Positions 56,941 to 64,000 of a stretch of 64,000 nucleotides of DNA are shown in pieces. The stretch is from Planctomycetota bacterium (GTDB lineage: Bacteria; Planctomycetota; Planctomycetia; Gemmatales; HRBIN36): the NCBI GenBank assembly GCA_014584395.1, contig JACTMY010000010.1, positions 267,303 through 331,302 of the forward strand. The letters are read 5' to 3'. The first letter of the stretch is position 1. Each line of letters begins with the position of its first letter. Both the position numbers and the translations under genes were made by a program. Under the pieces are notes generated by a model that was not told where the DNA came from, searched no databases, and saw only the letters and a program-made list of their open reading frames with translations.

Positions 56941-57120
56941 GGCAAGCCGGATGGCACCAGCGCCCACAGTGGCGAGTGGAGGGACGTAAGTCCCCAAAGC
57001 GGCGCGCGGGGCGGCGCCAGCGCCAGATGCGGCAAGCCGCGGGATGTCAGCGCCCACAGTGGCGAGCCGGGTTGCGTCAGAGCCCGGAGCGGCGAGCCGA
57101 GGGACGTAAGTCCCCGGATA
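56941..57120. repeat. Dispersed 30-bp repeat array, copy 2 (6 units)
   Basis: Six units of exactly 30 bp start at 56941, 56971, 57001, 57031, 57061 and 57091, with a consensus near GGCGAGCCGGGGGACGTCAG plus a CGCCCACAGC-type end. The downstream flank (GAGCATCCCTTCTGGGTCAG and following) is shared with the array at 7563-7652. Units vary at up to a third of positions. No spacers are present. The surrounding 56848-57302 has no gene. Confidence 0.85.
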
Positions 57121-57302
57121 CTGCGCACCACCGCCGAGCATCCCTTCTGGGTCAGAAGTCTCAAGAACCAGAGCGGAGCATGGACCGCAGCCGGCGATCT
57201 CGCCGTCGGCGATGGCATCACCGAAGCGCATCAGCGCAAAAAGCGTTGATCCAAAGCTTGGAAATGGCTTGCGATAGTGAACATTACGTACACCATAGAA
57301 AC

Positions 57303-57330
57303 AAAAAAACCCCAGGATTTCCCAGGGTTT
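57303..57330 (-). terminator. Candidate rho-independent terminator of tRNA-Val
   Basis: On the minus strand AAACCC and GGGTTT close an interrupted stem (with inner GG/CC pairing) followed by seven T. It lies 33 bases beyond the 3' end of tRNA-Val. The stem has internal mismatches. Confidence 0.6.
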
Positions 57331-57363
57331 CCGAGCATTGTGACATTCTGCACACTAGTACAC

Positions 57364-57436
57364 TGGGCGCTACTGGACTCGAACCAGTGACCTCATGGGT
57401 GTGATCCATGCGCTCTACCAACTGAGCTAAGCGCCC
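57364..57436 (-). tRNA. tRNA-Val (anticodon CAC)
   Basis: On the minus strand acceptor GGGCGCT pairs with AGCGCCC, discriminator A. The anticodon stem CATGG/CCATG encloses ATCACAC, giving CAC. The T arm ACTGG-TTCGAGT-CCAGT is perfect. CCA is not encoded. It lies 13 bases downstream of the TatA-like gene. Confidence 0.95.
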
Positions 57437-57449
57437 CTGCGTTATTGAA

Positions 57450-57767
57450 TTAGACACTCGCCGCGTTCGTGTCAATGGGAACATCGCGAAATTTTGGCGC
57501 TGTGCTCAGCACGGGCCGGGGCGGTTCCATGGGCATGATTGCAGCCGTCGGTTTACTGACCGGCGCGGGTCTGGCCGTGTGGGGCGCGCCCATCTCGTGG
57601 AGGTTCAGATCGACCTTCACGGTATCCTTCAGCCCCTGCAGACTGTTTTTCAAATCCATGATCATCTTGCCGACGGATCGGCTCACCTCCGGCAACTGCT
57701 TGCCGAAGATCAGCACGCCGCCCACGCTAATGATCAACAGATCCCAAAAACTTAAGGAACCTAACAT
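57450..57767 (-). CDS. TatA/TatB-like twin-arginine translocation protein
   Basis: The 105-residue protein starts MLGSLSFWDLLIISVGGVLI, a short membrane helix with a hinge at FGKQLPEV. The amphipathic helix SRSVGKMIMDLKNSLQGLKD follows, the TatA/TatB plan, and then a Pro-rich tail. TatA/B forms part of the pore exporting folded proteins with twin-arginine signals. Substrates in this window include NapA, the ferredoxin and the DUF1552 protein. It may be TatA or a bifunctional TatA/B; the sequence cannot decide. No tatC is seen. Confidence 0.85.
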   Translation of the reverse strand: MLGSLSFWDLLIISVGGVLIFGKQLPEVSRSVGKMIMDLKNSLQGLKDTVKVDLNLHEMGAPHTARPAPVSKPTAAIMPMEPPRPVLSTAPKFRDVPIDTNAASV

Positions 57768-57977
57768 GGCTTAAAATGCTCTCCTGGCCGGGGCCGCCCA
57801 CTGCCATTTTAGTTGGCGCTGCTATCTTTGAGCAACTCTGCGACTCGAAGGTTCACCGCATGTTTCTACCATCCGGCATGCGCTGATCGACTCTCGCGAA
57901 ATAAGCGAGCCTTTGGCGGCTCAACCAAAGGCTCGGCGTTGTGCACGGTCCGAAAAATAATCCCAGCGTCTTGTGAA

Positions 57978-58871
57978 TCAGAGCACCGGGATATTGAGTC
58001 GACGAATCAGGTTTTCAATCTCCGACCGGAGAAAGGCAAACGACGGAATGATAAAGAGCTTGTCCTGCATGCGCGATGGATCATAGTCGGTTTCGATCAC
58101 CGTGTCGGTGACGAAGGGGCGGCGATAGACGTCCTTGGACAGCGAGAAGGGAATCTCACCGGTGGAGGACAGAATGCCCGCGCCGAAGACTTTCGTTTCG
58201 TTGTTCTCCTCGATCAGTCCGAATTCGATGCTGAACCAGCTAAACCGCTTGAGCATGAGCACGTAATCGCCGCGGTTGGTGGTCGAGGCGGCCTTGCCAA
58301 TCAGCGTCAACAGCTCGGCGTAATCCCGATTCATCAGCGGCGGAACGTGGCCCAGGCAGTCGTGGATCATGTCCGGCTCAGGGGTGAACTCGGGATGCGA
58401 GCCATGCCGGATGAACTGCGTCACCGGGAAGCCGCGCTTGGCGATGTATTGGTAAAAGATGCGATAGGGGATCGGCCCCTCGGCCGGCACCAGATGCATT
58501 TGCGTTTCTTGATGGACGCGGTCGCTCAAGAGCCGAAGCTGGGGAATCTCCTGGTCGCTGATGCCGAGCGTGCGTTTGGCTTTCAAATAGATGCTGCTGG
58601 CGTGCTGAACGTGCAGCTCATCCAGCTTGGGGCTGACCTCGCGCCAGATGCGCGTTTCTTCCGGGGTGTATTCGATGATGGGCGGCCCGAGATTCTCGAG
58701 CCGATGCCGGCGGCAGAGATCGAACAAGCCGCGCCGCCGCTGCACATAACCTTCATCGCCCAATCCGGGATGGCCCGGTTCCAATTCCAGTTCGGTGGCT
58801 TCGGGCGGTTCCACCATCGCTTGGGCATCGATGACTTGACCATACTCGATGAGAGTTGCCCCTTCTTTCAT
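57978..58871 (-). CDS. Pterin-dependent aromatic amino acid hydroxylase
   Basis: The 297-residue protein starts behind GGGGTG. It has the iron-binding pattern of phenylalanine/tyrosine/tryptophan hydroxylases: PDMIHDCLGHVPPL with the two His ligands and the downstream Glu in RFSWFSIEFGLIEE. The N-terminal half is a short linker without an ACT domain. A bacterial phenylalanine 4-monooxygenase is most likely, making tyrosine from phenylalanine with tetrahydrobiopterin and oxygen, but tyrosine or tryptophan as substrate is not excluded. Neighbours do not help. It is transcribed alone. Confidence 0.9.
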   Translation of the reverse strand: MKEGATLIEYGQVIDAQAMVEPPEATELELEPGHPGLGDEGYVQRRRGLFDLCRRHRLENLGPPIIEYTPEETRIWREVSPKLDELHVQHASSIYLKAKRTLGISDQEIPQLRLLSDRVHQETQMHLVPAEGPIPYRIFYQYIAKRGFPVTQFIRHGSHPEFTPEPDMIHDCLGHVPPLMNRDYAELLTLIGKAASTTNRGDYVLMLKRFSWFSIEFGLIEENNETKVFGAGILSSTGEIPFSLSKDVYRRPFVTDTVIETDYDPSRMQDKLFIIPSFAFLRSEIENLIRRLNIPVL

Positions 58872-59273
58872 ATGACACCCCTACGTCAACGAGGTTTGAG
58901 AATTGGGAAATGACGCCGATCTCGACTTTGTTCAGTCTACCCTTCCCCACTTCTTTACGCAACGTCGAGCCTAAAATGTTCACCATTAAACTACACTCAT
59001 TCGTCAGCATTTTCCGCAGCCTGGCAAGCATGGTCCGGCGCCTGAAATGGCCCTATATGAACTTCACTGATGGAGGGATTCAGGTTGGCATTCTGGCGGG
59101 CCAAATACCCTTCCCCACGCAAGCGAATCGGCCTGAAGCTGCGGCTTGCATGTTAACACCGCAGGCGTCATTCCTGGCTCGCTGAATCGGTTGTGTTTTT
59201 CTCTCCCTTCCTCGCGTCTGGTCCGCTAAGATGAAGTGCGGACGCGGTTTCACCCTGGGCCATATCAGAAATC
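58872..59273. other. Intergenic region between divergent genes
   Basis: The 402-base gap between the hydroxylase and the oxidoreductase operon shows no convincing gene, repeat or hairpin. It should contain both promoters. Confidence 0.4.
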
Positions 59274-60452
59274 ATGCAGCAAACGTGTGATCTCCTCATC
59301 GTCGGCGGCGGCGTCATGGGATGCAGCATCGCTCACGCCTTGGCGACCCGGGGAGCGGGGAAAATCTTGATCCTTGAAAAACGCTACCTGGGGGCCGGCT
59401 CCAGCGGCAAATCGGGCGCCATCATCCGCCAACATTATTCCACCCCCCTGACGGCGCGCATGGCCCAAGCCTCCCTGCGAACGTTCGAACGTTTCGATGA
59501 AATCGTCGGCGGCCCGCCGGTCTTCACGCGCACGGGACTGGCCATCGTCGTGGCGGAAAAGGACCGGGCCGCGCTGGAAACCAATGTAGCCATGCAGCAG
59601 GGCTTGGGGATTCAGACCAAAATGGTCTCCGCGGGGGAGCTGATGGGGCTGGATGCCAACGTCCACCTCGAAGCGGACGAGGCCGCCTGCTGGGAGGCCG
59701 AGGCGGGCTACGTGGAAGCGCCGGTGGTGCTGAATTCCTGGGCCGAGGCTGCGCGCCGCAAGGGGGCCGAATTCTGCGAGGGCGTGGAAGTGCTTAAGCT
59801 GCACGTGGAAAAGCAGCGCGTCGCCGGCGTGGAGACCAACGAAGGCGTCATCGCCACCCGCACCTTGATCCTCACCACCGGCCCCTGGGCGGCCCGGCTG
59901 CCTCAAGCCGTCGGTGTCAAGCTGCCGGTCAACGCTTGCCGCACGCAGGTGGCCTTGTTTCGCAAACCCGTCGGCATGAGCCGGCGCTCCGCCACCTTCG
60001 GCGACTTCGCCCAGGGGATCTATTTCAAGCCCACGCACGGCGACATGATCCATGCCGGCAGCATCGCCGGGGAAGAGGCCAACGACGTCGTCGACCCCGA
60101 TCATTACAACGAAGCCGCCGATGACGCCTTCCTCAAAAGCATCCGCGAACGGCTCAGCCGCCGCTATCCGGGGATGTACCGCTGCCATGGCCGCGGCGGA
60201 TACGGCGCGCTCTACGCCATCACGCCCGATTGGCATCCAATCCTCGACCGTCTGCCCGGCATCGAGGGCGCCTATGCCGCCGTGGGCTTCAGCGGCCATG
60301 GGTTTAAAATGTCCCCCTCCGTGGGGCAATTGATGGCCGAACTCATCCTCGATGGCCAGGCCGCCTCCTTTGATGTGTCGCCGCTGCGTTTCTCCCGCTT
60401 CGAGGAAAACGCCTTGATCAAGGTCCCCCATTCCTATGGTGTGATGGGTTAA
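59274..60452 (+). CDS. FAD-dependent oxidoreductase (DAO/sarcosine-oxidase type)
   Basis: The 392-residue protein has the dinucleotide-binding LLIVGGGVMGCSIAHALATR at 8-27. GSSGKSGAIIRQHY follows at about 43-56 for flavin binding. The C-terminal GFSGHGFKMSPSVGQLMAEL is typical of the DAO family. These enzymes oxidise amines such as glycine, sarcosine or D-amino acids, but the substrate cannot be told. It is the first gene of a three-gene operon: the exonuclease gene starts 3 bases after its stop, and an aminotransferase follows. Confidence 0.9.
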   Translation: MQQTCDLLIVGGGVMGCSIAHALATRGAGKILILEKRYLGAGSSGKSGAIIRQHYSTPLTARMAQASLRTFERFDEIVGGPPVFTRTGLAIVVAEKDRAALETNVAMQQGLGIQTKMVSAGELMGLDANVHLEADEAACWEAEAGYVEAPVVLNSWAEAARRKGAEFCEGVEVLKLHVEKQRVAGVETNEGVIATRTLILTTGPWAARLPQAVGVKLPVNACRTQVALFRKPVGMSRRSATFGDFAQGIYFKPTHGDMIHAGSIAGEEANDVVDPDHYNEAADDAFLKSIRERLSRRYPGMYRCHGRGGYGALYAITPDWHPILDRLPGIEGAYAAVGFSGHGFKMSPSVGQLMAELILDGQAASFDVSPLRFSRFEENALIKVPHSYGVMG

Positions 60453-60455
60453 ACG

Positions 60456-61268
60456 ATGTCGCAAGCCAAGTCCGTCGAGGATCCGGGTTATCTGGTATTC
60501 GACATCGAGACCATCCCCGATGGCCGCTTGATTCAAAAAACTAAATACCCCGACGAAAACCTATCCGAGGAAGAGGCGGTTCAGCGGGCCCGGGTCGAGG
60601 CGCGGGCCCTGTCCTCGACCGGCTCCGATTTCCTCTCCTTGAGCTTGCAGTTTCCGGTGGCGGTGTGCGTGGCCAAGGTGGCGCGTGATTTCCAGTTGCT
60701 CTCCCTTAGTTGCCTGGACGAGCCGCGATTTCGCACGGCCGAACTGGTGCGCGGCTTCTGGCGCGGTGTCGACCATTACAAAGCCAAGCTGGTCAGCTTC
60801 AACGGACGCGGCTTCGACGTGCCCGTGCTCGAGCTCGGCGCCTTCCGTTATGGCGTGGCCGTGCCGCACCATTTTGCCAAGAAAAACGGCACCCGCTTCC
60901 GCTACGGGGAAGACCATATCGACCTCATGGATTTCTTCACCAACCACGGCGCGTTCCGACTGGCGGGCGGTCTGAACCTGCTCGCCAAACTGCTCGGCAA
61001 GCCCGGCAAGATGGACATCCAGGGGGCCGACGTCTACGACCTCTATCGCGCGGGCGAGCTGAAGGCGATCAACGACTATTGCACCTACGACGTGCTCGAT
61101 ACCTATTTCGTCTTTCTGCGGTCGCGCGTCCTTCTGGGACAATTGACGCCGGAGCGGGAACAGGCGCTCGTCGAGCAAACCCGTGCCTGGCTCGTGGAGC
61201 AATGCGCCAGCTTCCCGCACTTCCGCGCTTACTTGGACCATTGGACCGATCCGCACCCTTGGCCCTGA
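60456..61268 (+). CDS. 3'-5' exonuclease of the PolB-like DEDD family
   Basis: The 270-residue protein has DEDD-type motifs: FDIETIP (Exo I, D and E), SFNGRGFDVPVLE (Exo II) and YCTYDVLDTYFVF (Exo III). This matches the stand-alone exonuclease domain family related to DNA polymerase B proofreading. It probably trims DNA 3' ends; the pathway is unknown. It lies between an oxidoreductase and an aminotransferase, with 3- and 22-base gaps, which is an odd functional mix. Confidence 0.88.
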   Translation: MSQAKSVEDPGYLVFDIETIPDGRLIQKTKYPDENLSEEEAVQRARVEARALSSTGSDFLSLSLQFPVAVCVAKVARDFQLLSLSCLDEPRFRTAELVRGFWRGVDHYKAKLVSFNGRGFDVPVLELGAFRYGVAVPHHFAKKNGTRFRYGEDHIDLMDFFTNHGAFRLAGGLNLLAKLLGKPGKMDIQGADVYDLYRAGELKAINDYCTYDVLDTYFVFLRSRVLLGQLTPEREQALVEQTRAWLVEQCASFPHFRAYLDHWTDPHPWP

Positions 61269-61290
61269 TGACGAATAAAGGCGGCCGACC

Positions 61291-62412
61291 ATGAACCCCC
61301 AATGGATCGCTCAACGACTGGAAGCCTTTGACGAGATCAACGCCGGCTTTCGCAAAATCTACGAGCTGAGCCGATCGCTGAAGAACCCCATCAATCTGCT
61401 CGTCGGCCAACCCGATTTCGACGTGCCCGAACCGATCAAGGAGGCCGCCATCGCCGCCATTCGGTCGGGCAAGAATGCTTATTCCCCCACCCAGGCGTTG
61501 CCCGAACTGGCCGAGAAGATTCGCGCTGACCTGCGCTCCCGCTGGCCCGACGCCGACCGCGACGTCATCGTCACGGGCGGCACCATGGGCGCCATCAATT
61601 TGACCCTCCTCAGCCTGCTCAACCCCGGCGACGAGGTGATCCTGTTCGATCCCTGCTTTCTCGCCTATGCCCCCATGGTCAAGCTCTTCGGCGGCGTGCC
61701 CGTCTTCGTCGATACTTACCCCGACTTCCAGGTGAAGTTGGATCGGGTCGCAGCGGCCGTCACGCCACGCACCAAGGCCATCCTCCTGTGCACGCCCGGC
61801 AACCCGACCGGCGTCGTCCAATCCAGGGACAACCTCAAGGCCCTGGCCGAATTCGCCGCTCAGCGCCAGATCGCGCTCATATCCGATGAGATTTATGCCG
61901 CTTTTTGTTTCGATGAGCCGTTCATCAGCGCCGCCGCGTTCAACCCGGACACCATTGTCGTCAGCAGCTTTAGCAAAACCTATGGCATGACGGGTTGGCG
62001 GCTTGGCTTCGCCCATGGCCCGCGGAAGCTGATTGACGCCATGGTCAAGGTGCAAATCGTCACCTATGTCTGCGCTCCCACGCCCGCCCAGCATGCCGCC
62101 CTCACGGCCTGGGATTACGACGTCAGCCACTACAATAACTTGTATCGTCAGAAACGCGACCTGTTGCTGCGTCATCTCGATCCGCACTTTGGCGTCGTCA
62201 AACCGGGAGGTGCGTTTTACTTCTTCATCCAAACGCCATGGGGAACGGGACAGTCCTTCGTCGAAGCCTGTCATGCCCGCAACCTGCTCGTCCTGCCGGG
62301 CCACATCTTCAGCCGCCGAGATACCCACTTTCGCCTCAGCTTCGCCGCCAGCGATGAGACGCTGCTCCAAGGCGTCGATGTGCTGAACGACCTGGCCAAC
62401 GAGCGTCCCTGA
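61291..62412 (+). CDS. Class I/II aminotransferase
   Basis: The 373-residue PLP enzyme has the fold-type I order: NLLVGQPDFDVP near 34-46, TGGTMGAINLTLL near 95-107, CTPGNPTGVV at 167-176, SDEIYAAF at 198-205, and the PLP lysine K229 in SFSKTYGMTGWRLG. It resembles aspartate or aromatic aminotransferases of the broad class; the exact substrates are unknown. It is the last gene of the oxidoreductase-exonuclease-aminotransferase operon. Confidence 0.92.
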   Translation: MNPQWIAQRLEAFDEINAGFRKIYELSRSLKNPINLLVGQPDFDVPEPIKEAAIAAIRSGKNAYSPTQALPELAEKIRADLRSRWPDADRDVIVTGGTMGAINLTLLSLLNPGDEVILFDPCFLAYAPMVKLFGGVPVFVDTYPDFQVKLDRVAAAVTPRTKAILLCTPGNPTGVVQSRDNLKALAEFAAQRQIALISDEIYAAFCFDEPFISAAAFNPDTIVVSSFSKTYGMTGWRLGFAHGPRKLIDAMVKVQIVTYVCAPTPAQHAALTAWDYDVSHYNNLYRQKRDLLLRHLDPHFGVVKPGGAFYFFIQTPWGTGQSFVEACHARNLLVLPGHIFSRRDTHFRLSFAASDETLLQGVDVLNDLANERP

Positions 62413-62453
62413 TGGCGGCTTGACAAGCTCTAATTGGCTTAGCCGTCCTTGGC

Positions 62454-63305
62454 CTACTTGCCGTCCTTCTTGTCCTTTTCATATTCCCGCAGGAAGCGTT
62501 CGAGGGCTTGCTTGATCGCTTCATCATCGTCCTTGGGCAAGTTGCGCAGATACTCCGGCACCTGATCGCCTTCTATCGGGGTTTGGATGCGCTGCGCTAG
62601 GCTCCATCGGTATTGTCGTTGAAGTCGTATGTCGAAGCGCTCGGGATAATTCTCCATGACCTTGAGATAGTCACAGACAATATTCAAGACTCGCGGCGAG
62701 AGACGGACGGCGTAGATGCCTTCGTGAAGCGTTGTTCCAGTCCATGGCCGTGCCCATGCTCTGGTCTTGTCCGCATGAAGCTTAAAAAGCGGAGCGAGGA
62801 TCGTGTCATCCATCGCATTCGCTTTTTCATCTAAGGACCGGTCCGCACTCATGGCGAGCTCTTTAATCAGGTGGTAGCAGGTTCTGCGATAGTCCTCTTC
62901 AGCTTTTGTATCCTTGTAATCCAACCCCCATGTGACAAGCCAACCAGGATGGCCTTGGTTGGTGGGAAGGAACTCGTTGCTCGGGGCTCGAAGAATGCGC
63001 CAGAGAGTATCATCTCTTTGGCCCAGGTCGTCCTGCCCGATTTGTGTCGTCGCTGCAGGGTCCAAACGTTTGTTGATGAAAAGAAGGGCTCGGTCGCCAA
63101 CTTTCATCTCTTTGAAGTAAGATCCATAGAGGCGCACCGCAACGGTGCATTGGCTGGGAAATCGACCGCGCCAGTTTTCCACCAGACGAACCCGGAGGGA
63201 GTATAACGATCCTTCTGGAATTTCTTGTTTGCGCGAGGCAACAACCTCGATTTCCTCCAACTCGACAAGGGCAATGGTCGGCGAGGCCACAATGACACTA
63301 AGCAA
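62454..63305 (-). CDS. Hypothetical protein, possibly frameshifted at its 5' end
   Basis: The 283-residue reading uses TTG 63305 as start, with no ribosome site. The same frame is open further upstream (to a TGA near 63437) and looks coding there, but contains no ATG. A good AAGGAG site precedes ATG 63421, which is in another frame; one extra base near the G-run at 63404-63407 would join the two. The body is mostly beta followed by a charged helix rich in K, E and D at the C-terminus (EYEKDKKDGK). I do not recognise the family. It directly follows the partial metalloprotease gene. Confidence 0.55.
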   Translation of the reverse strand: MLSVIVASPTIALVELEEIEVVASRKQEIPEGSLYSLRVRLVENWRGRFPSQCTVAVRLYGSYFKEMKVGDRALLFINKRLDPAATTQIGQDDLGQRDDTLWRILRAPSNEFLPTNQGHPGWLVTWGLDYKDTKAEEDYRRTCYHLIKELAMSADRSLDEKANAMDDTILAPLFKLHADKTRAWARPWTGTTLHEGIYAVRLSPRVLNIVCDYLKVMENYPERFDIRLQRQYRWSLAQRIQTPIEGDQVPEYLRNLPKDDDEAIKQALERFLREYEKDKKDGK

Positions 63306-63427
63306 TGGTCGAGGGGCCGGCGGCCCATTGTTTGTATCCCAATACTGATCGCAATGGCGAACGCTATCATGGGAGTACTTCTTTGGCCTGGATGTAGGAC
63401 CATGGGGATAGACATGTCCATCTCTCC

Positions 63428-64000
63428 TTATCGTTCAACTGACTGCTTGTTTAAAAGCTGCAACCTGGAGATGGTGGGATTCGAGAACTGGATCGTCTCC
63501 TGATTTTCTGTCGTTGTTTGATAAAACATCAAGTACTTTTTATCCAAATCCTTTTTAGGTGGATCGGCCGGGTCGGGGTCCTGCAGATGTTCACCATCGT
63601 CAAAGCCATTTGTGTTATGTTCGTCAAGGAGGAGGTGCGTTAATTCATGCGCCGCTGTATGTTCCACCCCATTGTGATAATTATAAGGTCCAAGCGGTGA
63701 ATTGATAGACAGGTCGTACTCGCGTTCAAGAAACACATATGAACCAAAATTTCCTGAGGTACCACTTGTTTCGGAGTCTGTTCGCTTCTTCGCAAACATC
63801 AGATGGACAAACTCGGGTCGAAGCCAGGAATGGCGATTGGCCGCGGCCCAGGGACCAAGTTCATTGACACTGGCGAAATCCATGGTCGGCGTCGCTGCGG
63901 GATTGTCAATTACATAGTATAGGCGAATGCCCGCACCCCAGTCCTTGTCGCTGAACCCCTTGGCGACGTCATTCATGCGGCCCTTGAGTTCTTCTTCCGT
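63428..64000 (-). CDS. Metzincin-like HExxH metalloprotease, partial at window edge
   Basis: The frame is open beyond base 64000, so the N-terminus is missing; 190 residues are visible. HTAAHELTHLLLDEHN contains HELTH and a third His at the metzincin spacing (HExxHxxxxxH), with L where metzincins usually have G. An Asp/Pro-rich segment (LQDPDPADPPKKDLDKKY) and a short C-terminal region follow. A zinc protease or a protein related to eCIS/effector toxins is possible, but the full sequence is needed. It precedes the hypothetical gene at 62454 on the same strand. Confidence 0.65.
   Translation of the reverse strand, partial: TEEELKGRMNDVAKGFSDKDWGAGIRLYYVIDNPAATPTMDFASVNELGPWAAANRHSWLRPEFVHLMFAKKRTDSETSGTSGNFGSYVFLEREYDLSINSPLGPYNYHNGVEHTAAHELTHLLLDEHNTNGFDDGEHLQDPDPADPPKKDLDKKYLMFYQTTTENQETIQFSNPTISRLQLLNKQSVER

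Noticed and set aside
56941..57120. CRISPR array
   Set aside because: Units are contiguous 30-mers without spacers, diverged among themselves, and no cas genes are present.
59265..60536. Minus-strand 423-codon frame opposite the oxidoreductase
   Set aside because: Antisense shadow of an FAD enzyme with clear motifs.
61069..62370. Minus-strand 433-codon frame opposite the aminotransferase
   Set aside because: Antisense shadow of a PLP enzyme with an intact active site.

Overview
The window looks like a GC-rich planctomycete chromosome, most plausibly Gemmataceae-like. The evidence is a DUF1587/1592/1588/1585 cytochrome gene coupled to a DUF1552 gene, a large kinase-tubulin fusion, an ankyrin-PQQ propeller protein, several SPFH proteins, and dispersed intergenic arrays of 30-bp units. 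No rRNA gene or CRISPR array is visible. Three tRNA genes are present: Leu-CAA, Ser-CGA and Val-CAC.

Bases 1-7202 hold a divergent nitrate-respiration locus. On the minus strand lie a tetraheme cytochrome, a four-cluster ferredoxin, an NrfD-type membrane subunit and an Rrf2 regulator cut by the window edge. On the plus strand lie napD, napA, a duplicated tetraheme napB and a small unknown gene, behind a good sigma70-like promoter. No napC is seen; the minus-strand module probably replaces it. Bases 7203-8670 are decayed DNA: a 30-bp repeat array and a pseudogene with an in-frame stop.

Bases 8869-23067 are an integrated element in tRNA-Leu, bounded by 59-bp perfect direct repeats. It carries a tyrosine integrase, a CHC2/DUF3987 primase-helicase, an AlpA-like DNA-binding protein, an HTH protein, and a type I restriction-modification operon (hsdM, hsdS, Fic, GxxExxY, hsdR). 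The integrase frame crosses the attachment core, so its C-terminus differs between the integrated and circular states. The Fic gene sits in a cassette bounded by 20-bp direct repeats.

Bases 23130-42712 carry the ankyrin-PQQ protein, a SulP transporter, the DUF1592/DUF1552 pair, an outer-membrane-like protein, and a probable four-gene minus-strand operon. That operon encodes a zinc-ribbon membrane protein, a P1B-type ATPase fused to an HflK-like SPFH domain, and two more SPFH proteins. DUF58, DUF1573, thiol peroxidase and ASCH genes follow.

Bases 43070-64000 carry a Ser/Thr kinase fused to a tubulin-like GTPase, GNAT proteins, glmS, and two complementary M16 peptidase homologues flanking a spermidine-synthase-like membrane protein. 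HtrA, panD, a TatA-like protein, an aromatic amino acid hydroxylase, an oxidoreductase/exonuclease/aminotransferase operon, and a partial HExxH metalloprotease with a possibly frameshifted neighbour complete the region. The strongest candidates for undescribed systems are the ATPase-SPFH operon, the kinase-tubulin fusion and the state-dependent integrase tail.
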